Below, piece after piece: positions 1-8,380 of a stretch of DNA of 55,984 nucleotides. The stretch covers positions 1 to 55,984 of the forward strand of contig JAFDGW010000012.1 in NCBI GenBank assembly GCA_019309115.1. The letters are read 5' to 3'. Under the pieces are notes generated by a model. That model ran no database searches, was not told the DNA's origin, and saw only the letters and a list, made by a program, of their open reading frames with translations. How positions within the stretch are numbered: position 1 is the stretch's first letter; each line of letters starts with the position of its first letter. Position numbers and translations under genes: made by a program. This stretch comes from Deltaproteobacteria bacterium (lineage in GTDB: Bacteria > Desulfobacterota > Syntrophobacteria > Syntrophobacterales > Thermodesulforhabdaceae).

Positions 1-100
1 TCCAGAGCTTTCCGGCGTGGTAGGTGAGGTGTCCAAGTATTATCTGCTGTTCTTCTGTCAAGTTGTTTAATTCCAAGACTATTGCTCTTTTTGTTTTCAT
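1..100 (-). CDS. tnpB: TnpB (IS605 OrfB family) N-terminus, cut by window edge
   Basis: The first 33 codons of a gene read leftwards from ATG at 100 and run off the window. The peptide starts MKTKRAIVLELNNLTEEQQ and continues with a helix ending GKLW, the usual start of TnpB/OrfB proteins of IS200/IS605 elements. TnpB is an RNA-guided DNA nuclease related to Cas12. An internally deleted copy at 23348-23600 starts with almost the same residues, and its far end matches the C-terminal tail at 55877-55984, which supports the family call. Whether this copy is intact cannot be seen here. Confidence 0.75.
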   Translation of the reverse strand, partial: MKTKRAIVLELNNLTEEQQIILGHLTYHAGKLW

Positions 101-206
101 CTCTGCGGTTGTAGTTTACATTCACGGTTGTTTAGTTTCAGGGTGCTAACGCATCTGCGGGCTTTCATCCCCTCCCTTACGGAAGGGGTCTTCCCGCCCG
201 CAAAAG
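1..206 (-). mobile_element. IS605-type TnpB element, left (tnpB-proximal) end
   Basis: Bases 101-206 upstream of tnpB recur nearly identically at 23601-23707 and, inverted, at 53201-53288. They contain a strong hairpin at 157-201 (outer stem GCGGGC/GCCCGC, inner stem CCCCTTCC/GGGAGGGG around GTAA), typical of the subterminal hairpins recognised by HUH transposases. On the element strand the end is preceded by TTTAT (plus-strand ATAAA at 207-211), as it is in the other two copies. No tnpA is visible in the window. Confidence 0.75.
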
Positions 207-383
207 ATAAATCCTGAATCCGTGAAGAAAGCATGGTGAAATATTGGTTAACCTCTTGTTTTTCCAGTAAAATTTATATGGTCAGAAAATTCACCCGCTG
301 GGTGAATTTCCGTTCATGCAATATTGTCTTAAAAAACAAGAAGTTGAGGCGCATTTGCTGCATTTTCCTCACGGATTCAGGAT
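207..383. repeat. Long imperfect palindrome (MITE-like)
   Basis: A 15-base arm at 211-225 is matched by its exact reverse complement at 369-383. Midway lies a perfect 10-base stem, AAATTCACCC at 287-296 with GGGTGAATTT at 300-309 around GCT. The two symmetric centres coincide (about 297-298). The intervening halves are also partly complementary, for example TCTTGTTTTT on the left and its complement on the right. The whole segment could fold into one diverged hairpin. The TnpB element abuts its left edge. It holds no gene. Confidence 0.55.
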
Positions 384-398
384 AAATCTTTGGAATGT

Positions 399-421
399 AG
401 AGGTGCACAATGGGCACCTCT
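399..421 (-). terminator. Stem-loop after rpmF
   Basis: AGAGGTGC (399-406) and GCACCTCT (414-421) form a perfect 8-base-pair stem with a 7-base loop, 14 bases past the rpmF stop. There is no clear T-run after it on the minus strand, so it may be an mRNA 3' end structure rather than a textbook intrinsic terminator. Confidence 0.4.
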
Positions 422-435
422 AACGCTGCCGCAAG

Positions 436-618
436 TTATTCCTCCTCGACTTCAAGAACATTCCGTCCTCTGTAAGTACCACAGGACGGGCAAACCCTGT
501 GAGGCAGTTTGGGTTCCTTACATCGAGGGCAAACATACGCAGGAGGCATATCCAGGGCGTGGTGAGATCTCCGATTGCCCTTTCTGGACTTGGAAACTCT
601 TCTCTTTGGTACCGCCAT
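436..618 (-). CDS. rpmF: 50S ribosomal protein L32
   Basis: Encodes a 60-residue protein starting MAVPKRRVSKSRKGNRRSHH, the canonical L32 start, followed by the zinc ribbon CPRC...CPSC and a C-terminal YRGR motif. L32 is a component of the large ribosomal subunit. An upstream in-frame ATG six codons earlier would cover the Shine-Dalgarno; the AAGGAG sequence sits at the right distance from the ATG at 618, so that start is chosen. It lies 14 bases after yceD, the usual yceD-rpmF pair, and is probably cotranscribed from the promoter near 1200. Confidence 0.95.
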   Translation of the reverse strand: MAVPKRRVSKSRKGNRRSHHALDMPPAYVCPRCKEPKLPHRVCPSCGTYRGRNVLEVEEE

Positions 619-632
619 ATTTTCCGCTCCTT

Positions 633-1166
633 TCACTTAGTTTTCCACCGTGCTAACACGGCAAAGGGAGAATCACCTTCTCTTTTGCAATTGCACGGGC
701 TTGTATTCAAATTACTCCCACACTTGGGACACAACCCTTTGCAGTCGGGTGAACATAGCAAAACCGGAGGAAAATTCAAAAATATTTCTTCAGCGACAAT
801 AACATCCAGATCAATTTCTTCTCCATCGAAGAACTCTTGTTCCATATCCTCTTCGTCCAGCTCAACTTCTTCCTTTGACGAACCAAGATACCGAGGCGGA
901 TAAAGAAAGGTTTCGATGAAAGCGTTCATGGGAAAGATAAACGCTTCAAGACAGCGATGGCACGGCACCACAAGCTCCCCGTGAAGTTCGCCGGTAACGT
1001 GAATGTAATCCCCGACTTTTTTGATAAAAACCGCAACTTCAAGCGGTTCCTGTATCTGCATTTGATAGGGATCGTTAGGAGTCAGAAAAGGCTCGATAGA
1101 CTCTTGCTCCCACCTGAAGTTGAGGTGCATACCTTCTTTTGGTATATCTTCGACACGTATTTTCAT
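633..1166 (-). CDS. yceD: YceD/DUF177 family protein
   Basis: A 177-residue protein of the DUF177 family, which is encoded next to rpmF in many bacteria and is linked to 23S rRNA accumulation. Visible features are the CHRC motif in the middle, a very acidic stretch around residues 95-125 (EEVELDEEDMEQEF), and a Cys-rich C-terminal segment with CSPDCKGLCPKC and further cysteines, likely a zinc site. Length is typical. The start has GAGGT about eight bases upstream. The role in rRNA metabolism is from family knowledge; the sequence only shows the domain and the rpmF linkage. Confidence 0.88.
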   Translation of the reverse strand: MKIRVEDIPKEGMHLNFRWEQESIEPFLTPNDPYQMQIQEPLEVAVFIKKVGDYIHVTGELHGELVVPCHRCLEAFIFPMNAFIETFLYPPRYLGSSKEEVELDEEDMEQEFFDGEEIDLDVIVAEEIFLNFPPVLLCSPDCKGLCPKCGSNLNTSPCNCKREGDSPFAVLARWKTK

Positions 1167-1198
1167 CAGAACACCTCATTTCTCTCGTAGCATTTATG

Positions 1199-1226
1199 AG
1201 TATAGAGAAGTATTCCAACCTGTAAA
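1199..1226 (-). promoter_or_regulatory. Sigma-70-type promoter for yceD-rpmF
   Basis: On the minus strand TTTACA (1221-1226) is followed after 16 bases by TATACT (1199-1204). Transcription would begin near 1192, giving a leader of about 25 bases before the yceD start. The rest of the 1167-1404 gap shows nothing else I can name. Confidence 0.5.
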
Positions 1227-1404
1227 GCATGACCCGGGGAATATCAAAAAATTGTTCACGCTTTTCGATTGTAAAGAAGTCGCTTCTGATATTCTACCTT
1301 TTCTTCACCACTTTTCCGATTTAACTTGCCAGAAAAAGCATTAGTAGGTAGAGTTTGCGTTTCGAATTGGGTTTTTCGTAAAAATCTATCTCGGTGTACA
1401 AAGC

Positions 1405-2472
1405 ATGGTAGCAATGAACTTCCCAAAGAACGTTTCACACTTAGGGAATGGCAGTGTTTTCGACAATGAAGCTAATCAGTGTATCCTGGTTGTGGACGAT
1501 GAAGCTCTTATCCGGAAAATACTGAAACAGATGCTTTCGTCAAAAGGATATATCGTGTGGGAAGCTGGAAACGGCAAGGAAGCCTTGGAACGTGTTGACC
1601 AACTTACGCCGGACTTGATACTGCTGGACATAGCAATGCCCGAAATGAATGGCCTGGAAGCGCTCGAAGAACTCAGGAAACGTCCTCAGACTCGCCTTAC
1701 TCCAATTATCATGATCACGGCTTACGAGCAGGAGAAAACAAAGGCCTTTGAACTGGGCGCAAACGATTTTATTTCTAAGCCCTTTCAATACGACGAACTT
1801 ATGGCCAGGGTGCGGGCTCAGCTTCGGCTTCAACAGGCAATACGAGATTTAGAAGACGCAGAAAATATCCTGTTTTTCATAGCCAAGGTAGTGGAGGCGA
1901 GGGATGCTTATACCGAGCATCATACGGAGCGCGTTGCAGCGGTGGCACAACTTCTAGGACAGAAGCTTGGGCTCAGCCAAAGGGAATTAAAGGTGCTCAG
2001 AAGAGGCGCCCTCCTGCACGATATTGGCAAAGTCGGTATACCTGAGCCTATTCTTAATAAACCCGGGCCCTTGACCCCTGAAGAACGTGCAGAAATGGAA
2101 CGGCATGTTCTGATCGGTTACGAAATCTGCCAGCCCCTGCGCACACTCAAGGAAGCACTACCGATAATAAAGCACCACCACGAAAAATGGGATGGAACCG
2201 GATATCCTGACGGCCTGGCTGGTGAGGAAATTCCTCTGCTTGTTAGGATAGTATCCGTTGCCGACGTCTTTGATGCACTTACTTCAGACAGGCCGTATCG
2301 CCCCGCTTGGCCGTTAAAAAAAGCTCTTGAATACATAAGAGAACAAGCGGGAAAACACTTCGACCCGGAGATTGTAAAAATCCTGATGGACGAAAACCTC
2401 CCAGAAAAACCCGATCTTTACCTTTATTGTTCACAGGCTGAAAAGCAATCAGCCAATGAACGTGCCCATTAG
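1405..2472 (+). CDS. Response regulator with HD-GYP c-di-GMP phosphodiesterase domain
   Basis: A 355-residue RpfG-like protein. Residues about 26-143 are a receiver domain with acidic pair D31-D32, phospho-acceptor D75 (LILLDIAMP), T105 and K125. A short linker leads to an HD-GYP domain at about 155-335 with H205-D206 (LLHDIGK), HHHEKWDGTGYP at 257-268 and a DVFDALTSDRPYR motif. Such proteins hydrolyse cyclic di-GMP when phosphorylated by a partner kinase. No kinase gene adjoins it, so the input is unknown. No strong ribosome site precedes either ATG at 1405 or 1414, so the exact start is uncertain. Confidence 0.9.
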   Translation: MVAMNFPKNVSHLGNGSVFDNEANQCILVVDDEALIRKILKQMLSSKGYIVWEAGNGKEALERVDQLTPDLILLDIAMPEMNGLEALEELRKRPQTRLTPIIMITAYEQEKTKAFELGANDFISKPFQYDELMARVRAQLRLQQAIRDLEDAENILFFIAKVVEARDAYTEHHTERVAAVAQLLGQKLGLSQRELKVLRRGALLHDIGKVGIPEPILNKPGPLTPEERAEMERHVLIGYEICQPLRTLKEALPIIKHHHEKWDGTGYPDGLAGEEIPLLVRIVSVADVFDALTSDRPYRPAWPLKKALEYIREQAGKHFDPEIVKILMDENLPEKPDLYLYCSQAEKQSANERAH

Positions 2473-2566
2473 GTATTAGAAGTTGACCTTAACATCGAAA
2501 ACTTCAGAAACAACAGCTACCTTGCTATCTTACACTTGCTCTGGGTGGGGGGGGGGATACTTCAGA

Positions 2567-3574
2567 TCAAGACATCCAGCGGATTTTGTCAGGATAGGCC
2601 AGCAGTATTACTCTCCTTCCCGGGGTAAATTGCTCAACACAGCCGGAAACCTTTGCCGAAAAGGGTTCTCCTCCGGCGTAAACTGTGGCAATGATGTCTC
2701 CCGTGGAGCGTACCATTGAGAGACCGGATACAGTTCCATGAATGCAACAAGCTCTTCTTTTATATTTAGAACCGGTAGCTTCGGGAAACATGTGCATATC
2801 CGATGGGTCAATTAGGCCCACGGCATTACAACCTGGAACGCCGGGGCATAGGAACTTTTGGCCGTCAGGAAAGATTTTTATCCAGAGGTCACCTTCCAGT
2901 TTGCGCCATGGGCCAAATACAATATTTTCAACACCGCTACCGACCACACGCCCTCTGAAAAGGTGGATTATAGTATCACAAACATCGAAAAGCCATTGCC
3001 TGTCATGACTGCTAACTATAACGGTCGTGCCCCATTCATTTCGGGCTTTCAGGATGGCTTCACGGATTTTGCGACCACTCTCTGCATCAACACTTGTCGT
3101 GGGCTCATCGAGCAACAACACCCTGGGTCTAAGTACAAGCCTAGCTGCAAGGGCCACTCTTTGAGCTTCCCCTCCAGATAGGGCATACCAACGGCGACAG
3201 GCAAAACCTTCCGGGTCAAGCCCTACCCAAGACAGGGCATCATAAACCCGCTGTCTGATTTCATTTTTTCCACAGCCTCGTATTTCAAGACCATAACTAA
3301 CATTAGAAAACACGCTTCTTCTGAGCAGATATGGCTCCTGAGGCAATAGAGCAATTTCAAACATGGGCTCCTTAGATTCTGCAAAATAGTGCACTTTGCC
3401 CCTTGTGGGATGTTCCAGCAGGGCGAGAAGTCTCAGAAGCGTGCTTTTACCGCTTCCATTATGACCCACAATACCGACAATGCGGTTAAGTTCTATTGCC
3501 TGCTCATCTATACAAAGCACCGTTTTATTCCCATAACAATGTCTGACGCCTTCCAGACGGTAAGCCAGATCCAT
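2567..3574 (-). CDS. tupC: Tungstate ABC transporter, ATP-binding protein
   Basis: A 335-residue ATPase energising tungstate import. The nucleotide-binding domain covers about residues 5-225: Walker A GHNGSGKST at 37-45, signature LSGGEAQRVALA, Walker B VLLLDEPTT and the switch histidine in SSHDR. The last ~100 residues form a C-terminal extension resembling the TOBE/Mop oxyanion-binding modules of molybdate and tungstate ATPases. The gene abuts tupB: the tupB stop TAG is followed at once by this ATG. It is the last gene of a tupA-tupB-tupC run. Substrate is assigned mainly through the TupA-type binding protein upstream. Confidence 0.88.
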   Translation of the reverse strand: MDLAYRLEGVRHCYGNKTVLCIDEQAIELNRIVGIVGHNGSGKSTLLRLLALLEHPTRGKVHYFAESKEPMFEIALLPQEPYLLRRSVFSNVSYGLEIRGCGKNEIRQRVYDALSWVGLDPEGFACRRWYALSGGEAQRVALAARLVLRPRVLLLDEPTTSVDAESGRKIREAILKARNEWGTTVIVSSHDRQWLFDVCDTIIHLFRGRVVGSGVENIVFGPWRKLEGDLWIKIFPDGQKFLCPGVPGCNAVGLIDPSDMHMFPEATGSKYKRRACCIHGTVSGLSMVRSTGDIIATVYAGGEPFSAKVSGCVEQFTPGRRVILLAYPDKIRWMS

Positions 3575-4264
3575 CTAAGACTTCTTCCTGAGAGACATTA
3601 CCGAGAGATTCACAATAAGGGCAATCAACATCAGTACAATTCCAAGAGCTATACCCAGTCCGAAATTGCCCTTGCCCGTTTCAAGAGCAATCGCCGTAGT
3701 AATAGTTCTTGTATGCCATTTTATGTTACCTCCAACCATCATGGAAATACCAACCTCTGTCAGCACCCTGCCATAGGCAGTAATTGCCGCAATCAACAGG
3801 GCATGGCGTGCTTCCCAAAGAGTCGTAAAAAGGAGCTTGTGCCCCCTTGCTCCCAAACTGAGCAGGGTAAGGCGAAGACGTCGATCCAAACTTTCAACGG
3901 CCGTTGCAGTAAGTGACATTATTATTGGAAGTGCCAGAATCGTCTGCCCTATCGCTATAGCCGATAGGCTAAAAAGCAGATTCAGGCTGCCTAGCGGACC
4001 TCGACGGGATAAAAAAGCATATACCAAGAGACCGATAAGAACCGTTGGAAAAGCAAGACAGGTGTCAACCATCGTCCTCAGCACCCGCTTGCCTCGAAAG
4101 TCAAAATAACCTAGTGCAAATCCAGCGGGGATCCCCAGTAAAAGACTGGCACACATGGAATAAGAAGTTACCGTAAGCGTAGCTCTGATAGCTGCATAGG
4201 TTTCCGGGTCCCATTTCACCAAAAGCATTACCGCCTGCCTAAGGCCTTCTAAAATATAGTTCAT
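3575..4264 (-). CDS. tupB: Tungstate ABC transporter, permease
   Basis: A 229-residue inner-membrane permease with about five hydrophobic segments. The cytoplasmic EAA loop appears as TLLSLGARGHKLLFTTLWEA, followed by the TupB-typical segment VLTEVGISMMVGGNIKWHTR. Together with TupC it forms the transport channel. The gene lies between tupA (112 bases upstream) and tupC (no gap). A GAGG ribosome site precedes the start. It could in principle belong to a molybdate system, but the neighbouring binding protein favours tungstate. Confidence 0.88.
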   Translation of the reverse strand: MNYILEGLRQAVMLLVKWDPETYAAIRATLTVTSYSMCASLLLGIPAGFALGYFDFRGKRVLRTMVDTCLAFPTVLIGLLVYAFLSRRGPLGSLNLLFSLSAIAIGQTILALPIIMSLTATAVESLDRRLRLTLLSLGARGHKLLFTTLWEARHALLIAAITAYGRVLTEVGISMMVGGNIKWHTRTITTAIALETGKGNFGLGIALGIVLMLIALIVNLSVMSLRKKS

Positions 4265-4376
4265 GTGTCCTCTGTCGAGATTTGATTCAGGTTATATTTA
4301 CATTAAACCCTGCCCGCTGTGCACGGCCTATCACAAACAAATGTTTGGCTTAGCCGGGATGCAAAATCACCGAGAG

Positions 4377-5213
4377 TTATCTGGCTTTTAAGGGCACGAA
4401 AAGCCTCTTCCCAAGTATTTCGTAATCTCCAATTTTTCTCTGCACCCTTGGTGATGAAATCCACCTGATAAAGCGTTTGGCAAATTCATATCTTGCTTCA
4501 GGGCATCTCGTTGGACTGACAGCTATTACACTGTAAAGGTTGTAAAGTCTTTTGTCGCCCTCAACGAGAACTACAAGAGGTGGATTTCCTTTCATGCTGT
4601 ACTCATATTTTATATAAGTTCCTCTATCGGTCAGAGTGTAACCGCCCCGTTCCGCGGCCACATTTATGGTAGCAATCATGCCCTGACCTGTTTGAATATA
4701 CCACTCGGCTTTGTCAATGTTTGTCAGACCGGCTTCTTTCCAAAGGCTTAACTCTTTTTTATGGGTACCCGAATTGTCTCCACGGCTGACAAATAACGCC
4801 TTCTTTTCTGCTATGATTTTCAAAGCTTCTACAGGGCTCTTCCCTTTAATGCGGGCCGGATCATCTTTCGGACCTATTATCACAAAGTCGTTGTACATAA
4901 TTTCTGTTCTGTCCACACCATAGCCCTTTGCCACATACTTCTTTTCGGCCGATGGAGCATGAACCAGCAGAACATCAACATCGCAGTTTTTTCCCAGTTC
5001 TAGAGCTTTTCCGGTTCCCACGGCTACCCATTGAAGCTCAATTCCCGCATCTTCTTTGAATTCCGGGGCCAAAAAGTCGAGAAGCCCTGTATTGTCGGTA
5101 CTCGTTGTGGTGGCCATCCTTAAGATGTTATTCCCGGACAATGTGGCACTTACATTACCGAAAAAAATACTCAAAATCGCAACAAAAAACGCCAAAATTC
5201 TCTTGTTTGACAT
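4377..5213 (-). CDS. tupA: Tungstate-binding periplasmic protein
   Basis: A 278-residue extracytoplasmic binding protein. An N-terminal signal peptide (MSNKRILAFFVAILSIFFG) precedes the family motif ATTTSTDNTGLLD that marks TupA rather than ModA, then GTGKALELG and SRGDNSGTHKKE segments that line the oxyanion site. It delivers tungstate to TupBC; tungsten serves formate dehydrogenases and aldehyde oxidoreductases in anaerobes. It is the first transporter gene after a well-formed promoter with an overlapping operator (5265-5303), and follows a ModE/TunR-like regulator gene on the same strand. Confidence 0.92.
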   Translation of the reverse strand: MSNKRILAFFVAILSIFFGNVSATLSGNNILRMATTTSTDNTGLLDFLAPEFKEDAGIELQWVAVGTGKALELGKNCDVDVLLVHAPSAEKKYVAKGYGVDRTEIMYNDFVIIGPKDDPARIKGKSPVEALKIIAEKKALFVSRGDNSGTHKKELSLWKEAGLTNIDKAEWYIQTGQGMIATINVAAERGGYTLTDRGTYIKYEYSMKGNPPLVVLVEGDKRLYNLYSVIAVSPTRCPEARYEFAKRFIRWISSPRVQRKIGDYEILGKRLFVPLKAR

Positions 5214-5264
5214 GTTTTTCCTCCTTTATTTTTACGCACCAGTGCAATCGAAGATTGAAGCAAT

Positions 5265-5303
5265 GTTATAATGAAATCAAAGTTTATGTCAATAATGACA
5301 TAA
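5265..5303 (-). promoter_or_regulatory. tupA promoter with overlapping operator palindrome
   Basis: On the minus strand TTGACA (5287-5292) and TATAAC (5265-5270) are separated by 16 bases. A perfect inverted repeat, TTATGTCA (5284-5291) and TGACATAA (5296-5303) with spacer ATAA, covers the -35 box. This placement suits repression by the regulator encoded just upstream (5510-5890). The rest of the 5214-5509 gap shows no gene. Confidence 0.6.
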
Positions 5304-5509
5304 TAGCAGAATTATGATGAAAATGTTCAAATCAGCACTGTGTAATTTTGTAAGGGGTGTAGTACTGTTACGGTTGCGACCAAGAGGTAACCACTTTTGA
5401 AAGCCATCGAGACACAACGCCGCTGTGGCCCCACAAATTTAAACATTCGTGACTTTTTGGAACATCCCTGGGTCAAGTCGGCAATATCTACAAAAACTGT
5501 CGGGATAGT

Positions 5510-5890
5510 TCATTTTTTTTCCCCAACTTCTTTAACCAATTCAATAGGCCAGGGAAAAAGCTCTTTAGCCCTGTTTAATGCTATCTCTTCGACTTCTTTG
5601 AACCAGGTAAAATAATTGTTCATCAATTGTCTTCCCAACTCTGTAAGGCTATAACCACCTCTCCGGGAACTGGTCTTTACCAGCAGCTTATCGCCTACCA
5701 ACTCTTCTGTCTTCTTAATTTTCCCCCAGGCAGCTCGATAGGACATGCCAAGCTCTTGCGCCGCTTTCCTTAAAGACCCGTAACGCTCAACACCGGCAAG
5801 GAGCTGAGCCCTTCCCAATCCAAAAACCATCCCATTTTCGATTTCGAGCCACAGATGCAATCTCATCGTCACCTGTCTCTTCTTATCCAT
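5510..5890 (-). CDS. ModE/TunR-like winged-helix regulator
   Basis: About 126 residues from the chosen ATG at 5890. Residues about 10-115 form a ModE N-terminal-type (LysR-like) winged helix, with GVERYGSLRKAAQELGMSYR as helix-turn-helix, AWGKIKKTEE, and the wing segment SRRGGYSLTELG. There is no C-terminal oxyanion-binding Mop domain, so it cannot bind tungstate the way ModE binds molybdate unless another site exists. Position directly upstream of tupABC and the palindrome on the tupA promoter suggest it controls tungstate uptake. An earlier ATG at 5926 is possible; GGGGGTGG before 5890 favours the shorter form. Confidence 0.78.
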   Translation of the reverse strand: MDKKRQVTMRLHLWLEIENGMVFGLGRAQLLAGVERYGSLRKAAQELGMSYRAAWGKIKKTEELVGDKLLVKTSSRRGGYSLTELGRQLMNNYFTWFKEVEEIALNRAKELFPWPIELVKEVGEKK

Positions 5891-6038
5891 ACCACCCCCA
5901 TGTAAACTTGAAGGCAAGCCCGCCATACCGTAATGTGCTTACATCAATGCAACACAGCAACACAACCCTCTTTCAAGCTGTTCTTACCAACTCGTGTTGT
6001 GGCGCTCAAGTGATTGTGTTATAAGTTTATTGCTTTTG

Positions 6039-6066
6039 TTGCAAGGCTCATGCACCCATCTATAAA
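6039..6066 (+). promoter_or_regulatory. Candidate ndk promoter
   Basis: TTGCAA (6039-6044) and TATAAA (6061-6066) are 16 bases apart, about 30 bases before the ndk start, which has AGGAGG in front of it. It may drive ndk and the two genes after it. Confidence 0.4.
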
Positions 6067-6096
6067 CTATGTAGATTACTTCATCAGGAGGAAAGT

Positions 6097-6522
6097 ATGG
6101 AACGAACGCTATCGATTATCAAACCGGATGCAGTTTCCAAAGCGGTAATTGGCAAGATTATCGATTGGTTCGAACGGAAAGGAATTCGCATTGTGGCTAT
6201 GAAAATGGTTCGCATGTCTAAAGAGCAGGCTGAAGCATTTTATGCGGTTCATAAAGACAAACCTTTTTATGACAGCCTCACGGACTTTATGTCTTCCGGT
6301 CCTGTGGTGGTGATGGTGCTGGAAGGTGAAAATGTAATTCAGAAAAATCGTGAAATAATGGGTGCAACAAACCCGAAAGACGCTGCTCCAGGGACGATCC
6401 GCAAAGAATTCGCTACGGATGTGGAAAAGAATGCTGTGCACGGATCGGACAGCCCCGAAACGGCAAAGCAGGAAATTGCCTTTTTCTTCAGTGAATACGA
6501 ACTGCTGAGCTCGACAAAATAG
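6097..6522 (+). CDS. ndk: Nucleoside diphosphate kinase
   Basis: A 141-residue enzyme that transfers phosphate between nucleoside di- and triphosphates through a phosphohistidine. Visible are the N-terminal [12 protein letters not shown] motif, [17 protein letters not shown] nucleotide-binding segment and the catalytic H115 in NAVHGSDS. Length is standard for bacterial Ndk. The AGGAGG ribosome site lies seven bases before the ATG. It is followed after 33 bases by a lytic transglycosylase gene. Confidence 0.97.
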   Translation: MERTLSIIKPDAVSKAVIGKIIDWFERKGIRIVAMKMVRMSKEQAEAFYAVHKDKPFYDSLTDFMSSGPVVVMVLEGENVIQKNREIMGATNPKDAAPGTIRKEFATDVEKNAVHGSDSPETAKQEIAFFFSEYELLSSTK

Positions 6523-6555
6523 GGAAACAGAGTTTTGTTTCGACGGTAAACTACC

Positions 6556-7620
6556 ATGATAAAAAGGATTTTTATTCTTACCGGTTCGTGGTTTTTACTG
6601 GCGTTTTTTACTGTCACAGTATGGGGTCAAAGCACTTACACGATCCCACTTTTTTCGCCCCCAAGGCATATGGACCTGTGCGGGGAACCGGTACCTCTCT
6701 ATAATGAGGATGTGTGGGAACGGTTTGATCGCGAATTTACCATCGTTGTATATTCACATGCTCAGGTTTATCTGTGGTTAAAAAGAGCCAGCAGGTATTT
6801 CCCGTGGCTTGAAAAAACACTTCGGGAAAAACACCTACCCGAAGATTTGAAATATCTTGTCATAGCAGAAAGCGATCTTCTGCATAATGTTCGATCTCCG
6901 GCCGGAGCCGTGGGACCATGGCAGTTTATTTATTCCACGGCAAAGCGCTACGGTTTCAGGATAAACCGTCAGATTGACGAGCGATATGACTTTGAAAAGG
7001 CAACCGAGAAAGCGCTCGACTATCTACAGGATCTTTACAACAGATTCCAGAGCTGGACGCTTGCCATGGCCGCGTACAATTGCGGAGAAGATCGCATAGA
7101 GCGGGAACTCAAGCAACAGCGGGTAAGTAACTACTACGATCTAAAACTCCCCACCGAGACGGAGAGATACATTTTCAGAATTCTCGTCATAAAAGAAGTA
7201 CTGAGCCATCCCGAAAAATATGGCTACGAATATACTCCATCAGACGGCTACCAGCCTCAGAGCTTCGAAAAGGTTTCGGTTCGGATAAAATATTCGCTAC
7301 CACTAGTTGATGTTGCAGAATGCGCCGGAATAACCTATCGCCGTTTTGTCATGCTAAACCCATCTTTCAGGTCTGACAGTATACCTCCGGGAGGCTACGA
7401 AATTAGAATTCCCGTTGGAACCACCCAGAATTTTCTAAAGAAGCTTCAACAATTGCAGAAGAAATATGCTAAAAGAATGCGATACCATGTGGTCAAAAAG
7501 GGGGAAACCCTTTCATCTATTGCCCGAAAGTACGGGTTGACCATAAACAAATTAAAGGTCATGAATGGACTACGTTCTGACAGAATATTTATAGGTCAAA
7601 GGTTAAGGATAAACCAATGA
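6556..7620 (+). CDS. Membrane-bound lytic transglycosylase with LysM domain
   Basis: A 354-residue MltD-like enzyme that cleaves peptidoglycan glycan strands. A signal sequence covers residues 1-24. The SLT domain (about 85-215) has catalytic E105 in AESDL, the SPAGAVGPWQF motif and AMAAYNCGEDR. A C-terminal LysM module at about 308-352 (HVVKKGETLSSIARKYG) binds peptidoglycan. There is no lipobox, so it may be anchored by its uncleaved leader or be periplasmic. Its stop overlaps the next start (ATGA), so it is translationally coupled to the sirtuin gene. Confidence 0.9.
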   Translation: MIKRIFILTGSWFLLAFFTVTVWGQSTYTIPLFSPPRHMDLCGEPVPLYNEDVWERFDREFTIVVYSHAQVYLWLKRASRYFPWLEKTLREKHLPEDLKYLVIAESDLLHNVRSPAGAVGPWQFIYSTAKRYGFRINRQIDERYDFEKATEKALDYLQDLYNRFQSWTLAMAAYNCGEDRIERELKQQRVSNYYDLKLPTETERYIFRILVIKEVLSHPEKYGYEYTPSDGYQPQSFEKVSVRIKYSLPLVDVAECAGITYRRFVMLNPSFRSDSIPPGGYEIRIPVGTTQNFLKKLQQLQKKYAKRMRYHVVKKGETLSSIARKYGLTINKLKVMNGLRSDRIFIGQRLRINQ

Positions 7621-8375
7621 CAGATAAAATAGCAAGGTTGTGCAAAGACGCTGCTGAAAGGCTGGCCGGTTGCCACTTCGGGGTAGCCCTCACGGGCGCG
7701 GGCATTTCTGTCGAGAGCGGCATACCGGATTTTCGCAGTCCCGACGGGCTGTGGTCCAAGTTTGATCCCATGGAATATGGGTACATTGAATCTTTCAGGC
7801 GTAATCCTGCTAAGGTTTGGAAGATGATTCTGGAAGTCCAAAAAGTGGTGGACAAAGCAAAGCCTAATCCTGCCCACATTGGACTGGCTGAACTCGAAAA
7901 GCTGGGATGCTTACGAACGGTGATAACTCAGAACATTGACAGCCTTCATCAACAAGCAGGAAACACTGACGTAATCGAATTTCACGGTCATGCGAGAACT
8001 CTACGATGCGACGATTGTGGCCGCAGATACAAGCCTAAAGAAGTGTCTTACGATGATCTCCCACCGCGTTGCACCTGTGGAGGGCCTCTCAGACCTGATT
8101 TTGTTTTCTTCGGCGAGCCTATTCCGGTACACGCCCACATGAGAGCCATGGATGTAGCTCGACAATGTGACGTGTTGCTGGTGATTGGCACGTCTGCTGT
8201 TGTCGCTCCAGCTTCCCACATACCGGTCGTCGCAAAAGAAAGCGGCGCATTCATCATTGAAATTAACCCGGTCCCATCGGCTTTAACTAACAGTATAAGC
8301 GATATCTACATTCCAGCTCCGGCTGGCAAGGCTATGCCGCTGATAGTTGACGAAGTAAAAACACTAAAAGGATAG
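7617..8375 (+). CDS. cobB: NAD-dependent protein deacylase (sirtuin)
   Basis: A 252-residue Sir2-family enzyme that removes acyl groups from lysines using NAD. Motifs seen: GAGIS at 28-31 region, IPDFR, TQNIDSLHQQAG (104-115), catalytic H123 in FHGH, and a zinc site of C131, C134, C152 and C154. The Rossmann segment VIGTSAVVAPASHIP follows. The start overlaps the end of the transglycosylase gene by four bases. The second zinc pair is C-x-C rather than C-x2-C, as in a subset of bacterial sirtuins. Symbol by family, not by orthology test. Confidence 0.9.
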   Translation: MTDKIARLCKDAAERLAGCHFGVALTGAGISVESGIPDFRSPDGLWSKFDPMEYGYIESFRRNPAKVWKMILEVQKVVDKAKPNPAHIGLAELEKLGCLRTVITQNIDSLHQQAGNTDVIEFHGHARTLRCDDCGRRYKPKEVSYDDLPPRCTCGGPLRPDFVFFGEPIPVHAHMRAMDVARQCDVLLVIGTSAVVAPASHIPVVAKESGAFIIEINPVPSALTNSISDIYIPAPAGKAMPLIVDEVKTLKG

Positions 8376-8380
8376 CAAAC

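Noticed and set aside
2541-2554. G-run after the HD-GYP gene as a phase-variable tract
   Set aside because: It lies outside any supported coding region or promoter.
3389-3916. 175-codon open frame on the plus strand
   Set aside because: It lies antisense to tupC and tupB, which have clear family motifs; its product shows no motif.
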